From contig JAYKAV010002375.1 in assembly GCA_035582835.1 (NCBI GenBank), positions 248,001 through 312,000 of the forward strand: a stretch of 64,000 nt of DNA, read 5' to 3'. This stretch comes from Phoebastria nigripes (Eukaryota; Chordata; Aves; Procellariiformes; Diomedeidae). The position numbers and the translations under genes were made by a program. Shown here piece by piece: positions 36,401 to 47,985 of this stretch; within the stretch, counting starts at the first letter, position 1, and the number at the start of each line of letters is the position of its first letter. The notes under the pieces were generated by a model. The model was given only the letters and a program-made list of their open reading frames with translations. It was not told the DNA's origin and made no database searches.

Positions 36401-38959
36401 CATGCCCTCGGGGCTGACCTTGTCTTCTCCCCAGCACAGGGTGAGCTCACCCGTTCTGTGGTCAGGACCAGCCCCGGGGCTGCCAAGTGGGAAAGCCCAG
36501 GGTGTCACGGGCCAAAACTGTGGCAGAGAACGTGCTAATAGTTAAAAAGCATGGAGGGCTGCATGTCGCTGCTTGAGGCCATGCCCTGACCCTCTTCGGT
36601 TTACTGGTGTAGATATTGTCACTGGAAATAAGAGCAGCTGATGGAAGCGATGCTCTGCTCATTTGTAAATGAGGCAAAAGCTTAAATTATTGTCCATTCC
36701 CCCAGCAAACTGCCTGCCTATGCTGGCTGGCTGGGGAGAGCTTTCCTGTGCTACACGGCTGCGTGGTCTCTCCTCTGCCCCGGCCCCTCTCTGCCTCTCC
36801 TCCCTCCCCACTCACCAAATAGATGGGAAACATGGCAGGGGCATTGGGCACAGCAAGGCTCGTCTCTCAAAGCCCGGAAAAGAAGGCAATTTTACAATTC
36901 TGTGCTATTTAGGGATGAGCTTGCTATGGCCTCCCCGCTGCACCAAGGTTTGTGTTGCATGGTGTGGCTGAACCCAGTCCCTCCAGTTAAGCTGCATCTC
37001 TGTGTAATCCTGCCGGCTGCACGGGCAGCCAGAGTTCAGAGCCCGGCCGAGCTGCTTCCCTTGGATGACAAAGGCGTGAGTCAGTTACAAGCTTGGTGTA
37101 ACCTACTTATTTATAAAGACTGTATACAAAGACAATTTTTTTCCCTCCTTGGCTACTGCAGGCGCTTCCAGCAGGGAGAAGCCTCTTTGCTCTGAACTCA
37201 CAACGAGTCCCCCCAGCTCTGATGAGGCCTCGCTTCTCTTTACAGGATCCAGTCGGACGCTTTGCAATCCGTGGCGTTAGCAGTGAGCCATGCACGCTTG
37301 TTTGCACTTTCCAATTTGCAGCACGTGCCCGAGGCAGAGCAATGGCTGCAGGAGTCGGGCTGTGGGCAAGATCGTATCGTGTGTGTAGCTACCCACGGCA
37401 TGACCGAGAGGGAACCAAAACTCTCAAGTCCAAAGTTGTGACCCCTCCAAAAAACCACACCCTTTCAGTTTCCACCTAACTCTAGAGGCAGTAACATTCG
37501 TTCTTGACCTTAGTTTTTTCTAAGCACTGCATCTGTGTAATCTGTGTAGTCCAGTAGACCAAATCTCCCTCCTGCCATGCGCCAGGTATCGAAATGACGT
37601 AACAGGGCAGGGTTTCAGACAAGCCAAGGCCACATTCATTTGCCTAAATGTAGTCACGTAGTGCTATTTTAAGCACATTCATTTACCCTGCCCAGCCTCT
37701 AACTGGCTGTTTTATACATCCTACAATACCCAAAACACCCGTACAGGCCTGGCATGTCTGACATGCAACCCATGAGAGTCCCACGCCCTTCTGGACTGGC
37801 AGGGAAGGGCTGAGCGGGATACACACATATGCCTAAAATAGCACTAGACACCTCTGCTTTGGCAGCTAAATCCTTCCCACCACCAGCTTCAGTGTCTCCC
37901 TGGCTGGTCTGCACAGTCCCACTGGTCCAGCTGCTAAGGTCTTACTAGCAGGGGCTAATTTTCCATGTCAGTGCAATTTTAATTTGCCAGAGTTGCACCT
38001 GGTTAGGACTGGTTATTTATTGTTTCAGCAAGAGCAGGACTTGATGAAATGTTCAAAGCCATATATAATAAAGTTGAGGATAACCTGGCACGCACAAGAG
38101 CATTGAACAGTATAGAAATGCCAAAAGCAATATAGGATTTGATAGGACTTGGCTGGCTGCACGGTGTGACTACCTACAGATCACGGACCTGATTCTTTAT
38201 GGCACTGCATCTTGTGTGGTCATTTATTACAGGGTAAAATGGGAATAAGTGTAAGCAGTCAGCCTTAGAAGTACTTCATAGAAACTTTGCACTGGCATAA
38301 ATGACTGTAAAGCATGTTATCATTTGGTACTTTAAATCTACTAATGCAACAAGGTCTTCCTACCTTAATGTTTGTGTTTTCTCACAATCAGGTTCCAGTT
38401 ATATTTGCCTTTTGGAGGAAAACTGGCAATCTCCGGATATGCCTGTACACACAGGTAAAGCGATAAGCTTGCCTTGCCAATTGCATCACATAAGTAGGTT
38501 TTGATTACAACGCGCTCCTCGTGCAGGAAGTACTTCATTACACAAACCAACTGTTGTTGTAGTAGATGGAGCAAACAGACCCACGGTCTAAGTAGGTTTG
38601 AGCTGGTGCGACAGCGTACCGTGGTGCTCACTCTCCGGTAGAGCTGCTCCAAAAGGCTTCAACTTTTGAAACTTTGACATCAGCAGGAAGCAAAGTGAAA
38701 AAAGGGCCGGTACGCAAGAGCGGCTCCCCCTTTTTAGCCCACTCTGCTAAGTCAGACTGACTTTTACTGCTGGGACAGAGGGTCCGTGTTCAACACACGA
38801 AAATGCATTGGCACCTCGTGGTTATGTACAGTGAGTTTGAGCACTCGGGTGCAGGGATTCAAATCTGCCTCCAGCCACAGCACTGCCACCGTTAAGCACG
38901 TCGGACATCTCAGAAGTCAAGAAGACTTGAGGGCCAGCCAAGGCAGCTGGCCAGCCCGT
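30481..38959. other. non-coding stretch with small CpG-rich patches
   Basis: No conserved gene is recognised. The 30650-30790 patch is CpG-rich (GCAGCCGCTGCGGGCAGG, GGGAGCGGAGCGCGGCTGC) but shorter than a usual island. Further GC-rich zones occur around 35.6-35.9, 36.3-36.5 and 37.0-37.4 kb. ORFs there up to 145 codons resemble no family and overlap on opposite strands. A 12-A run lies near 35283. Confidence 0.5.
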
Positions 38960-39310
38960 GGTGGGCCCTTGCAGGGCAGTGGAATGGGAAGGTCCCTGCA
39001 CGGAGAGGGCTTCGCCGCCCGCCCGCCTCTCCGAGCCGTGCCTCCGGCAGCATTTGTGGGTACCTACCTGATCTTTAGCTCCACAATGATCATCTCCCGC
39101 CGGTGTTGGTGTTTCGGAAGCAGCCAGATGGGCAGGGTGATGGGGGGGTTACAGCAGGGAGCTGGGCAGAGGCCGGTGAGCCTGTGGCAGGAAAGCCACT
39201 GGCGAGCAGAGGCCGCTCTGCCTCCGCCATCCCCGGCCGCCCCGGGCTGGGCCAGCGCAGCCCCCCGCTCCCACCACCACCCCGCAGGGTGCGGGGCTGA
39301 GCCTCACGGA
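38960..39310. other. small CpG-rich patch
   Basis: The stretch is dense in CpG (TTCGCCGCCCGCCCGCCTC, CATCCCCGGCCGCCCCGG). It could be an orphan CpG island or a fragment of one. No TATA, CCAAT or coherent exon is seen next to it. The 186-codon frame over it (38786-39346) is not protein-like. Confidence 0.45.
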
Positions 39311-41059
39311 GGTTATTTAATAGTGCCAAAACAGGGCAAGGTCTGACCTGCGGCCCTTTACAAAGTCCAGTCTACAGGTACATCTGTCTGAGCCTCTTAC
39401 GAATCGATACCATTTCTTGGGGATGCAAAGGCACAAATGGCTCATTCTTGGGGGCAAAAAAAAAAAAGTCGAGTATTAAAGGCCCGGACTCTTCTCCCTG
39501 CCAGCTGAAATGGTGAAACCAGGAGAGGGGAAGAAGTACGAACTGCAGATTTGAACTGTTATCTTCTAATACAAGAACTCAATTGTATGCTGGGTGGTAA
39601 ACACGTTTTCTGCTTTTCTCTTGCATGCAAATGCAACGGAGCCGTGAAACGTCAGTTAACACGACAACTGAAACCTGCGGCCTGTGGTTCTCAGCTTTTT
39701 TTGTTTCCTTTCTCTTTTTACTCTGCATTTCCTTCTCTCACCCTCATCGTACAAGCCCTCTGACAGCCTGTCAGGCTCAGACAAGTCACTGGGGCTGCAG
39801 CGAAAGCAGTACTGCCAGGTTACGACAGCAGCAACCATTTAGCTGTTATACAATATCATGGCAAGCAACGTGCCGAAACCCTGCTTGTCCACTCCCCCCT
39901 GGCCCCCTGTTTGTACCACACGTCCCCACTTTATCCCAACGGTGCCTGCACGGGGTCTGCGCCGCAGCACCTTTGCTTGCTGCGGGTCGAGGCACCGACC
40001 TGCCCCGTTGGGAGGTGGCTCGCACGGCTGCTTTTGGTCAACCTGCCGGAGCCCAGCGATGCCTTGTCTCTGAACATGTCCCTGGAGAAGGGTCACAGGA
40101 AGGCTGGTAGGCATATTTTCAGACTAAATAGACAAAATACTGAATACGGGCAGTTTTTTCTTGGCACTTTTTGTGATCTAAAAAATGAAATTTATTATTG
40201 TTACTGTTGCTGTTAATGGTAACAAAAGTAGGTCCTGATGCAGCATCGCCTGTGCAGATCAAACCCACGTTTGTCACAGAAGTAGGACTCCTCTGCCATG
40301 AGAGATGCTGGATGTGCGATTAGATCTTCTTCCAGCTTGAAACTTGTTTTCCAAGAGCCACTCCCCCCAAAAGAGTGAAGAACCGCAAAAGAGAGGGATG
40401 GAGGAGCAGCAGCCACTCTTCCTTGGTTCATTTATGGCACAGCTCTTCTTGTGAATGGCAAAGTGTTCACACTGAAGACCAAATAGCAAGGGAGCTCCGG
40501 ATGTGTTTAAAGAAAGCTGGGTTTAATTAGAGCTGTTCAAAAATTAAATGCAGAAACAGAGTGTATTTATGTTTGCACTCAAAAATATATTAGATCCTCA
40601 GGCAGATCTAGGTCAGCACAGCTCCAGTAAAATTACTGGGAAACGCAGCGTGTGGGAAAGTATTCAGTTTTGCCTGTTCAGTGCGAGCGGGTTAACTCTT
40701 ACAAGTGCTGCAATACCCGCACCCCCAACACTGGCCTTCGGTATCACGATGCGGCACAGCCGATGCCAAGAATTCAGAAATCTTGAATTACCGTTCATAC
40801 AACAACTTCTGGCTTGTTTTGCATTCTGGTTTGGTTTCTTTCTCTCCCCCTACTTCTGTCTCCTTTATAGCTACCACAATTCATCTTCCTGCATAGTCAC
40901 GAGATCCAGGAACATTTTCCTTTTCTTTAATTAAAGCTGAGATTCTGTTATATGACTTGGAGTGTCATAGGTCTAAGAAAAACACCCGATATCTGTGCCT
41001 TGAGATAAATCCCCATATATTGGCAACTGCAAGTTGCATTGCTAAGCTGTTACATACTA

Positions 41060-41065
<6 letters not shown>
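39311..41065. other. non-coding stretch, nothing recognised
   Basis: Open frames up to 161 codons (39625-40110) show no conserved motif. An 11-A run occurs near 39457. No repeat family is identified. Confidence 0.5.
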
Positions 41066-41099
<34 letters not shown>

Positions 41100-41219
41100 G
41101 AGTGCAAAGTATTGGCAAATTGTGCTTAATGGCTTGGAGTTGTGGATTCTGTGAGTTGCTTTGGCATAAAGGGGAATCTGTCCTTACCTTAGAAAAATGA
41201 AAAAAAAAAAAAAAAAAAA
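41066..41219 (+). repeat. paired poly-A runs flanking 105 bp of unique sequence
   Basis: A run of 29 A's (41066-41094) and a run of 20 A's (41200-41219) bracket unique sequence. They may be simple A-microsatellites or the tails of retroposed fragments. No parent transcript is recognised in the sequence between or before them. Confidence 0.8.
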
Positions 41220-42329
41220 GGTATTTTGTTTCCTAAGAAATACTCAGGCTTTTGATTATGCCTCCTGTCTTCCAAGCGCCAGTCTGCAGGTCTAGGCCCT
41301 GCCTAAGGAAACCAAGCTGCTTACCCCTGAATCACTACGTATGCGGATGGCCTTGTTTTGGCGAGGTCAGGACCGACTGTGGCAGGCGTTGCACAAGTCT
41401 GGCGGCACGGCGGGAATTTGGAGGCACCACAGATCAAAGGGCTGGGGAAGGTCAAGTATTTTGCGTGGATGGGCTTTGGGATCAGCTGCGCTTAAGGTAA
41501 GGCCCCGTGACTGCTGCAGGGCACGGGAGATCTCTCTCCTGTGGGCCAAAGAGATCCCTCCTTCTGCTGGCAAAGGAGAGAGGGTTTGTGCTTTGCTATG
41601 GAATCAGGGCAACAGTGTAAATTCCAGGAGTTGTCGAAATTCCAGATTTTCGTGCCAAGAAATCTCAACATTTTCTAGTATTATTTCAGAGTGAATCAGC
41701 AAAAAGTCAACAGCAGTCCTCATTCTTGATTTGGCCTCGTTTGAAATAAAACACTTAACTTACAGAAATTATAACAGACCTAAAGGAGCTATTTGAATAG
41801 ACTCTTGGGATATAAAAAAGCAAAATTTTGCTCCCGCAAAGCACCTTGGTTTTTTTGCCTGGCAACTATTTCAAAGGGGAACAGCGTCCTCAGAAATTTT
41901 TGGACAATTCCAGTAAATATTTAACACTTGATTCTGCAAAGAGCAGCGCTGCAGGAAGTGGGTGCTCAAGGCATCCTGCATTTATATTCTGGGCTTCCCT
42001 CTCTCGCCCAGCAGCTGCTGGTCCAGCCTCAAGCAGGCAGCCACTTCCAGCTCCCTTTGCCCTCCCCCTCCACTGCTTAGCGCCCGGCTGTGGTTTGCAT
42101 TGTCATCTATTGACCCTGGTGTGACACAGTACTGACGTCCACAGTTTCAAGGGCCTTATTGTCTTTCCCACCCCACCTAATTCCAGAAATACATCAGTGG
42201 GAGCGTGAAACGTGCAGCTTTCAGCCCGGATCCGAACCCTCTACAAGGCAGGGGGATGGCTTCTGGCCTCCTCCTGCAGCCGACCGCAGGGCCCTTACTG
42301 AGCCAGTGCCTTGAGTGGCCTCAGGCACC
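41220..42329. other. non-coding region upstream of the CpG island
   Basis: GC content climbs towards the right end. A CRE-like TGACGTCC lies at 42133-42140, about 600 bp upstream of the TATA-like boxes. No gene is recognised. The sequence is a plausible distal promoter. Confidence 0.4.
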
Positions 42330-42364
42330 CGGACACCACCCGAAGGTCTGGCGGCGGCATGAAA

Positions 42365-42460
42365 AAGCAATGCAGTGCAGAGCTGAGCAGANCAGAGCAA
42401 TGCAGAGCAGAGCAGAGCAGTGCAAAGCAATGCAGAGCAGCGCAGAGCAATGCAGAGCAC
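42365..42460 (+). repeat. imperfect minisatellite in the promoter-proximal island
   Basis: The motif GCAATGCAGAGCA and 5-bp AGAGC variants repeat across about 95 bp, with one unresolved base (N) at 42392. The array lies about 270-370 bp upstream of the TATA-like boxes, inside the CpG island. Its irregular register suggests slippage, and length polymorphism is likely. Confidence 0.8.
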
Positions 42461-42469
42461 ATCTCCGCA

Positions 42470-42499
42470 GCGCAGGGTGAAGCCGCGCAGGGTGAAGCC
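42470..42499 (+). repeat. exact 15-bp tandem duplication
   Basis: GCGCAGGGTGAAGCC occurs twice, directly abutting (42470-42484, 42485-42499), immediately downstream of the minisatellite. A third, degenerate partial copy may follow. Confidence 0.9.
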
Positions 42500-42640
42500 A
42501 CGCACGGCAAACCCGCTTGGATGCACCCTTCCCCGGGCGGGAGGAGAGGACCCAGCGCCGGGGACGCGCCCTCCCCGCTGCCCGCTGCCGGGCGCTGCCG
42601 CCCCGCCGGGAAATGGGTCACCGCGCGCTTGCACAACCCG

Positions 42641-42750
42641 CCCCGCCCCCACGTGACCCGCGGGCCCCGCCCCGGCATGCAAATCAGCCGGGCGCCTGCG
42701 GCCAATGGGGAGGCGCCCTCCGCCGTTGTATTTATAGACCCTATTTAAAG
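42641..42750 (+). promoter_or_regulatory. core promoter array: E-box, octamer, CCAAT, TATA/MEF2-like boxes
   Basis: In order: CCGCCCC Sp1-type boxes (42640-42650), a CACGTGAC E-box (42650-42657), the octamer ATGCAAAT (42677-42684), CCAAT (42702-42706), TATTTATA (42729-42736; its 10-bp context matches the MEF2 consensus at 9 of 10 positions) and CTATTTAAAG (42741-42750). CCAAT about 25 bp before TATA is close, and the octamer 50 bp before TATA is a classical proximal location. From TATA spacing, transcription would start near 42758-42773, going right. CACGTG is the site of USF, MYC/MAX and CLOCK/BMAL1 factors. Which of these act here is not shown by sequence. Confidence 0.65.
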
Positions 42751-42759
42751 AGCCCCTGG

Positions 42760-43415
42760 GAGTCTCCGCGCGGCGCTGGGCGGCGGCGGTGCTAGTGGTG
42801 GTGGTGCGCGCTGCGGCGAGGGCACGTGCGCCCGGAGGGGCGCGGGGGAGGGGCGCGCGCGGCCGGGGCCGGCTGGCCGTTGGCGGGCGAGCCCAACCGC
42901 CGCCTCAGCCTCGGGGCCGGCTCTGCGGCAGAGTCCGCTCGCCGCCGCCGGGGGAGAGGAGCCGAGGCGCGGCTCTCTGCTGCAGCCTCCTCTGCCCGCT
43001 CACACGGCCGCTGTTCGCCGGGAAGGTGCCTGTTTTTCCGCCGGGCCTGAGCGTCTGGTGAATTTTGGGATGTGTTCTCTCAGTATGTGGGGACCTAGAG
43101 TTAAAATCCAGGGCTCGTCATGGGTAGTTTCAGTCAAAAGCTACCGATTTGCCAAGCGGTGGTGTTTCTGCTTTTAGATCATCATCTTTGGACAAGAACT
43201 TAGAGATGTGAAAATCCTTTTTGCTGTTCCCCATCTCTACCCCCTTAAAAAAAAAAAAAAAGTCTATTGGAGCTTCTTGTGCAGTGAGAGTTGGAAGGGT
43301 GACAACGTTTTAGAGCTGATGGAGGTTTCCCGGCATCTGTGTCTGTTCCGGGCTGTAAGGCGTTAACAGAGCAGCAGGATTTTGTAATCACTCTGCACTG
43401 AAATAAATGACTAAG
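42760..43415 (+). other. presumed non-coding first exon of an unidentified gene
   Basis: The exon is inferred from the TATA-like boxes (start about 42760-42772) to a strong splice donor AAG|GTAAGC at 43415/43416. Earlier weaker donors are AAG|GTGCCT (43025/43026) and CTG|GTGAAT (43057/43058), so the true exon may stop inside the island. A 15-A run at 43247-43261 inside the longer version argues somewhat for a shorter exon. A 90-codon frame at 42789-43061 lacks family features; it is more likely leader sequence than coding. No downstream coding exon is recognisable, so the gene cannot be named. Confidence 0.4.
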
Positions 43416-43421
43416 GTAAGC
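43413..43421 (+). other. strong splice donor candidate
   Basis: AAG|GTAAGC matches the consensus donor at nearly every position, with GT at 43416-43417. It lies about 650 bp after the presumed start and is the best-scoring donor by eye in the first kilobase after the promoter. Confidence 0.4.
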
Positions 43422-45558
43422 GAGCAGCAGTGGTGATTTGAACCCGATCTTGCAAGCTCGCTCTTACACAAGTCATCTCTGAGGAATTGGGACCCGAGGA
43501 GTTTTCTGTCAGAACTTAGACATGAGAAGAACAGCAGCTTTGTGACTTGCATGTCCATAAGTAATGGGTTTTTTCCCCTCTTATGCAGCATTCGATACAT
43601 AGCTTGCAGTCCTACTGAAATCAATAGTATTTTCCCCTTCGCCTGGAGACTTAAGCCTTCTATTTCTACGTGTGTGTGTATTCATCCAAATCCTCTCATC
43701 CAGTTGATGTCCATGCTCCTCTCTCCTTCCCACAGTACTGTTGAGCACTGACTCTGTAACGAATTGCAAATGTCTTTACTCCTGTTTTAAAGAAAACTTC
43801 CACAACGTGCTGTTGGCAAGACAGCTTGGTTACTCTGCTAATGTGTAATTAAGAGAAGGATGGGGATGGGGACAAGGACTGCTCCTGCTCTTACTGTTTG
43901 GCCCACCAGAGGCAGACTGATAGGTTTCCCTCTGGCTTTTATTAGGATTTGCCTCAAACCAGGAAAAGAAGAAAAAAACGCAAAAGCTTAAAAAAACCCA
44001 CAACAACCCCAAAGCCTACCCCTGTGTTGAGAGTTGACTGACTACAGGGCTTTGAATAGCCTCAAATCCGTGCTGCTAGTTTCTAGCAAGCGGTTTACTT
44101 AGATGGTACTGTAAGTGCACAGATTGACTTGACCACTGTTTTATTAGAGCATGGCAGTAGTTTCCAGGATAAAACCTAAATGGATCTGGGAAAGGGAGAG
44201 ACATTGTGAGTAAATCAGTAAAAAGGACAAGAGATTACTCATTCTTGTTGTGCATTTAAAACTATAACCAATGCCCACTCAATCAGTGCAGAGACTTACT
44301 AGAATAGTAATTTTAATAGAATTTGGGTCAGGCCCTTGAAAAACCTGTGTGCAAAAGTATTGTGATGGGTAAGTGCATTTTACAAGGGCTTTTTGAAATG
44401 CTTAAGCTGCCCAATTTTCTTTCTTGTTGAGGATCTCATCACTGCCACAGTGGGAGAGAGGAAGACGTGTTTCATAGATGGAATGTGCTTCAAGTGAGCT
44501 GTTTTTGTTTGGTTGGGTTTTTCTCTGTTTTTTCTAGCTGCACTTTTGTTGGCATCTACTTGAAAAATGACTGCAATGTTTACATTCAGTTTTAAAGCTG
44601 TAGGTTTTAATACCCTCTGCAGTTTAATCAGGTGAATATAGGGAAATTTACATAGCGATATGCTTGACCGCTTTAGTGTATGAAGTTGACTAGGCCAGTA
44701 ATTCTGCACCTTCTTCATGCTCTGAATTATATTTCATAATAAATGAAAGCACAAAACAACCAGATCCAAGAAGAGTGGAGTTAAACTGGTTGTGAAGCAT
44801 CACCGGCAAATACCATCTGCATAGTCATATTGGTCAGTAATATAAAGGATTCCCAATGCCCCACCCCTCTACTTGGTATGTACAAAGAAATTAACTGCTT
44901 TCCAATTTAAAATGAGCAGATTATCAGGGGAGAGGAAGGAAGGATGGAGGCTTTTGCACATCTCAGTTTAAATGTGATGGAGCTGGGCAGCAAGGAACAG
45001 ATATGCATACTGGTCCCCTGTGGCTGCTGAGCAGAAGGCTTTTGTTCTGCAGGGCAAGATCAGGTGGAGAGGCAGGGCCTGTGCTGGCAGAGGACAGGAA
45101 AGCAAGCTCCATCTGCGACAGTGTGCAGCCTGTGAGGGTAACTGGCTTTCTGGAAGGCTTGTGCTGAAATTTAACAGCCCCTGGTGTGTTCTGGCAGGGA
45201 CTTGTACTCGTTGGTGAGCCGCCTGAATTGGGGAGTAATGCTGAAATCCCTCTGTCCCTCTCCCAGGTACTCACCTGTGTGTGTGTGTGGCTACCTGTTG
45301 TTCTACCAAAGACTCATTCTGCTTATAAGCTCTGATACAGTTGTGGGGTTTTTTTAATCACTACCCCTGAAAACCGAACAGCGTAGGGGATGCCTCAGGC
45401 TGTCAGTGTCTTGTCAGCAGGCATGCAGCTCCACTGGTATAAAGTCCCCAATGATAGCTTTGGGAACAGCATACACTCGCTTACCATAATTGTGTCCACA
45501 CTGAGACTTGTGCCAGTAAAGGTCTTCAGTAAAAGATGCTGAATACTAATCAATGTAG
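43422..45558. other. presumed intron, nothing coding recognised
   Basis: AT-rich sequence follows the island abruptly. The segment 43599-43645 (CCTACTGAAATCAATAGTA) resembles the same old amniote repeat suggested at 12835. A short TG run lies at about 45277-45290. No exon or RNA gene is found. Confidence 0.45.
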
Positions 45559-45630
45559 GTATACCTATATATAGGTGTATATATAGAGAGGTGTGTGTAT
45601 ATATAAATACATTGGTATATATATATAAAG
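45559..45630 (+). repeat. TA/TG-rich microsatellite with a 14-bp perfect palindrome
   Basis: Alternating TA, TATG and TG units fill the segment. ACCTATATATAGGT at 45563-45576 is a perfect palindrome that could extrude as a small cruciform. TATATATATAT ends the tract. Confidence 0.8.
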
Positions 45631-47779
45631 GGAAAAATCTGGTTTTGCTTCTTTGCAAACGTTTCACAAAGGTCTAAGTTTGGGATTCTCCAAATGTGGA
45701 AGTTGTCTGGTTTGAACTGCATTGGTAGAATTACAGCACTATGGGGCCTGTGACAGGGATACTGTTACACCGGTGTTTCCTATTAATATTTATTCTCTTA
45801 GATCAAAACAAAATAAATGCAACTCTGGAGTTTGTGGCTATGTGGTGGGGACTGCACAGATCTAATGGCTTGNTGGCACCAGAAGGGAGGTGACCTGCTC
45901 CCACCCTTTCCTACGAGGCTCCAGGGTGGGTGATACTGGTCTGTCTCATGCATTCACCGTCTCTGTTGCTTGTCTGTCCCCAGGTGAAGCTGGCTGAATT
46001 CACTCACGCAGCAGAAGACTGCTAGTACTAAGGCTAATCACAGAAAAAAGTCACTAGTTCTTTGCAAGATTAATGAGCTGAATTATTTCCCATGTGTTTT
46101 GATGAGCAATAGAGGCAGTGCAAGGGGCCAGACGGGGCAGCCTGGAGAGAGAAAAGGGGATGCACTACCTGTTTTGGAGGCCACAAGGCACCAGCTAGGT
46201 GCAGGATGAGGCTGGGCAGCACAACTAAGACATTTTGTACCAGAATTGCCACACTTGCTTTCCCAGTACAGTTATTCCAGTGAGGCTGTAGGAAGATGTA
46301 ATTTTTCACATACAGCTTTTTGGCTGTTTGTAGTTGTCTGCTGGCTGAAGACTGCTGTTCCCATCGAGCTGCCGGTCTGTGGGAGCACATCCTAATTCTT
46401 TTCAGGCAAAAATCAGGCAGGCTGGTTTGAATAGTTGCAATAGTTGGTCTGAGCTCATCTGAAGTGAAAGGAGGAGTGCTTGCTGGAACTGCTCCATAGG
46501 CAGTTGGATGAGGCCAACATCCACCAGAGGGGCTCGGGGTGGTAACAGATTTTACCGGCACAGCCAGATTCAGAAGATGACATACATTCACAGCCAAAAA
46601 AAAATTACCTTTAGATCCAAAATACATCATACCCTTACAGAAAGCAGTATTCAAGCCTTTTTTAGAGTAGCACTCAGACTACTTTAATGTACTTTTTGTT
46701 GGATTTCTCTGCCTGTAAGTTGCAGTCTTCAGATCCTTATACCAACTTGAGTCATGTCTATCAGTAGTGGGTCTGAGGGCATTTGAACATGTGAAAAGGA
46801 GTCAGAGTACAAAAACTGGACTTTGAGTTGTGAAGTTCGGCTTGCCATCTGCCTGACAGTGCCAAGGAAATGCAGGAGTAAGGGCATGCTCAGTAGGATC
46901 CCACAGGAAACATAAACCCAGTGGGGTTGTTGAGGAAGCTGGTTGCATTCTTCTTTTATGCTAGAAACCCGAACAGGTTTGGTTTTTTTTTAGCTGAATG
47001 AAGTATACGCCAAAGGAACATTGCGAGAATGGATTTCAGCCTTCTGGAGGTAGCCCTAAATGTGGCTCTCAATACGGTCTTTCTTTTCTCTTCTTCTTTC
47101 TTCTGTCCTTCTGTCTGTCTTGTTAATTATTAATCCAGTGTGTTGAGAGCTACATTCTTCTGAGCAACTCCTCCCATGTTTCCAACCTGGGCAACTTGTC
47201 ATGCGTTATTAGTCTGTGGAGTAAAATTGCTCCTTCATAAAATACTGTACTCTGGAAAGAAACCCAGGCGGCAGAGTGTACAGAAGGTGTGTCATCCAGG
47301 CCTTGTAGCGTGTTACAAGAACTGCCTTGCCATTATGCTGCTTTCTTAAATGACCTCTGCAGCGTTCAGTGAAACGGCCTCAGGTTGTTGTGGACCTTGC
47401 GGTCTTTCAGCACATGCAATTAATCAGGAGGGAAAAATAAATCTAGCATCAGAATGAGTATTTTACTGGAACTGAATTGCAATTTCTGCGCATAATTTAA
47501 CACTTTGGGGAGTGAATGTTCTTTGCTTGCTTGAAATAATTTAGAGGCGGTTTTGAAATAGAACACATTTGTGTAAACACGTCTTGGGATTAAAGATCTC
47601 ATATTTAGTTTTCTCCAACATTACGTCTCTGTCTATAGGATGTGCCATGCAGTAATTTCTAAGCTCTGTTCTGCAAACTGTTCCTCTTATGAATAGACTC
47701 AAAATAGTCCTCCTGGCATAATTTCATTTTTTCCCCCTAAATAAGGGACCGTAGGATAAAACCCAATGCAGGGTAATTC
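45631..47779. other. presumed intron, nothing recognised
   Basis: This contains the longest open frame of the window, 194 codons on the minus strand (46654 down to 46070). It has no motif, signal peptide or domain that I recognise and lies in ordinary-composition DNA; I treat it as chance. An unresolved base is at 45873. Confidence 0.5.
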
Positions 47780-47985
47780 TGTGCCTGTTTTATAGATGGG
47801 AAAACAGGAGACATCTGGCTGAAAGTGGCCTCAAGCTAGTGGTTCACATTTTTCAGTACGTAGCAAGGAAAGCAGCTGTTTTAACACATGGGTTTCCCCA
47901 AAATTGCAACCCTAGGAGTTACAGATTGCTTTTGAAAGCTGTCCCAAAGTTACCCAATTAATCTGTGGCAGACCTGAGTGTATAG
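47780..47985 (-). repeat. MIR/core-SINE-like fossil, reverse orientation, interrupted
   Basis: CTGTTTTATAGATGGGAAAA at the left corresponds to an inverted 'cccattttacagatgaggaaa' of MIR. AAAGTTACCCAATTAATCTG with TGTGGCAGACCTGAG at the right corresponds to the inverted 'gtcacacagctagt...tggcagagccgag'. The middle (about 47840-47930) does not match, so the copy may be split by an insertion or two copies may lie side by side. Confidence 0.45.

Larger units (their letters stand above)
42330..43060 (+). promoter_or_regulatory. CpG island
   Basis: This is the densest CpG stretch of the window, with frequent GCGC and CCCGCCCC (Sp1-type) boxes, surrounded on both sides by AT-rich DNA. It spans the promoter elements and the GC-rich presumed first exon, the usual position for a bird gene start. 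Overlapping open frames within it (for example 42311-42748 and 42789-43061) consist of Ala, Arg, Gly and Pro and are compositional. Confidence 0.8.

Noticed and set aside
42311..43061. Overlapping open frames in the CpG island
   Set aside because: Low stop density in GC-rich DNA explains them. The predicted residues are Ala/Arg/Gly/Pro-rich on both strands with no family features.
46070..46654. 194-codon minus-strand open frame, the longest in the window
   Set aside because: Ordinary composition, no recognisable motif, and no promoter or splice context. A frame of this length is expected occasionally in 64 kb.
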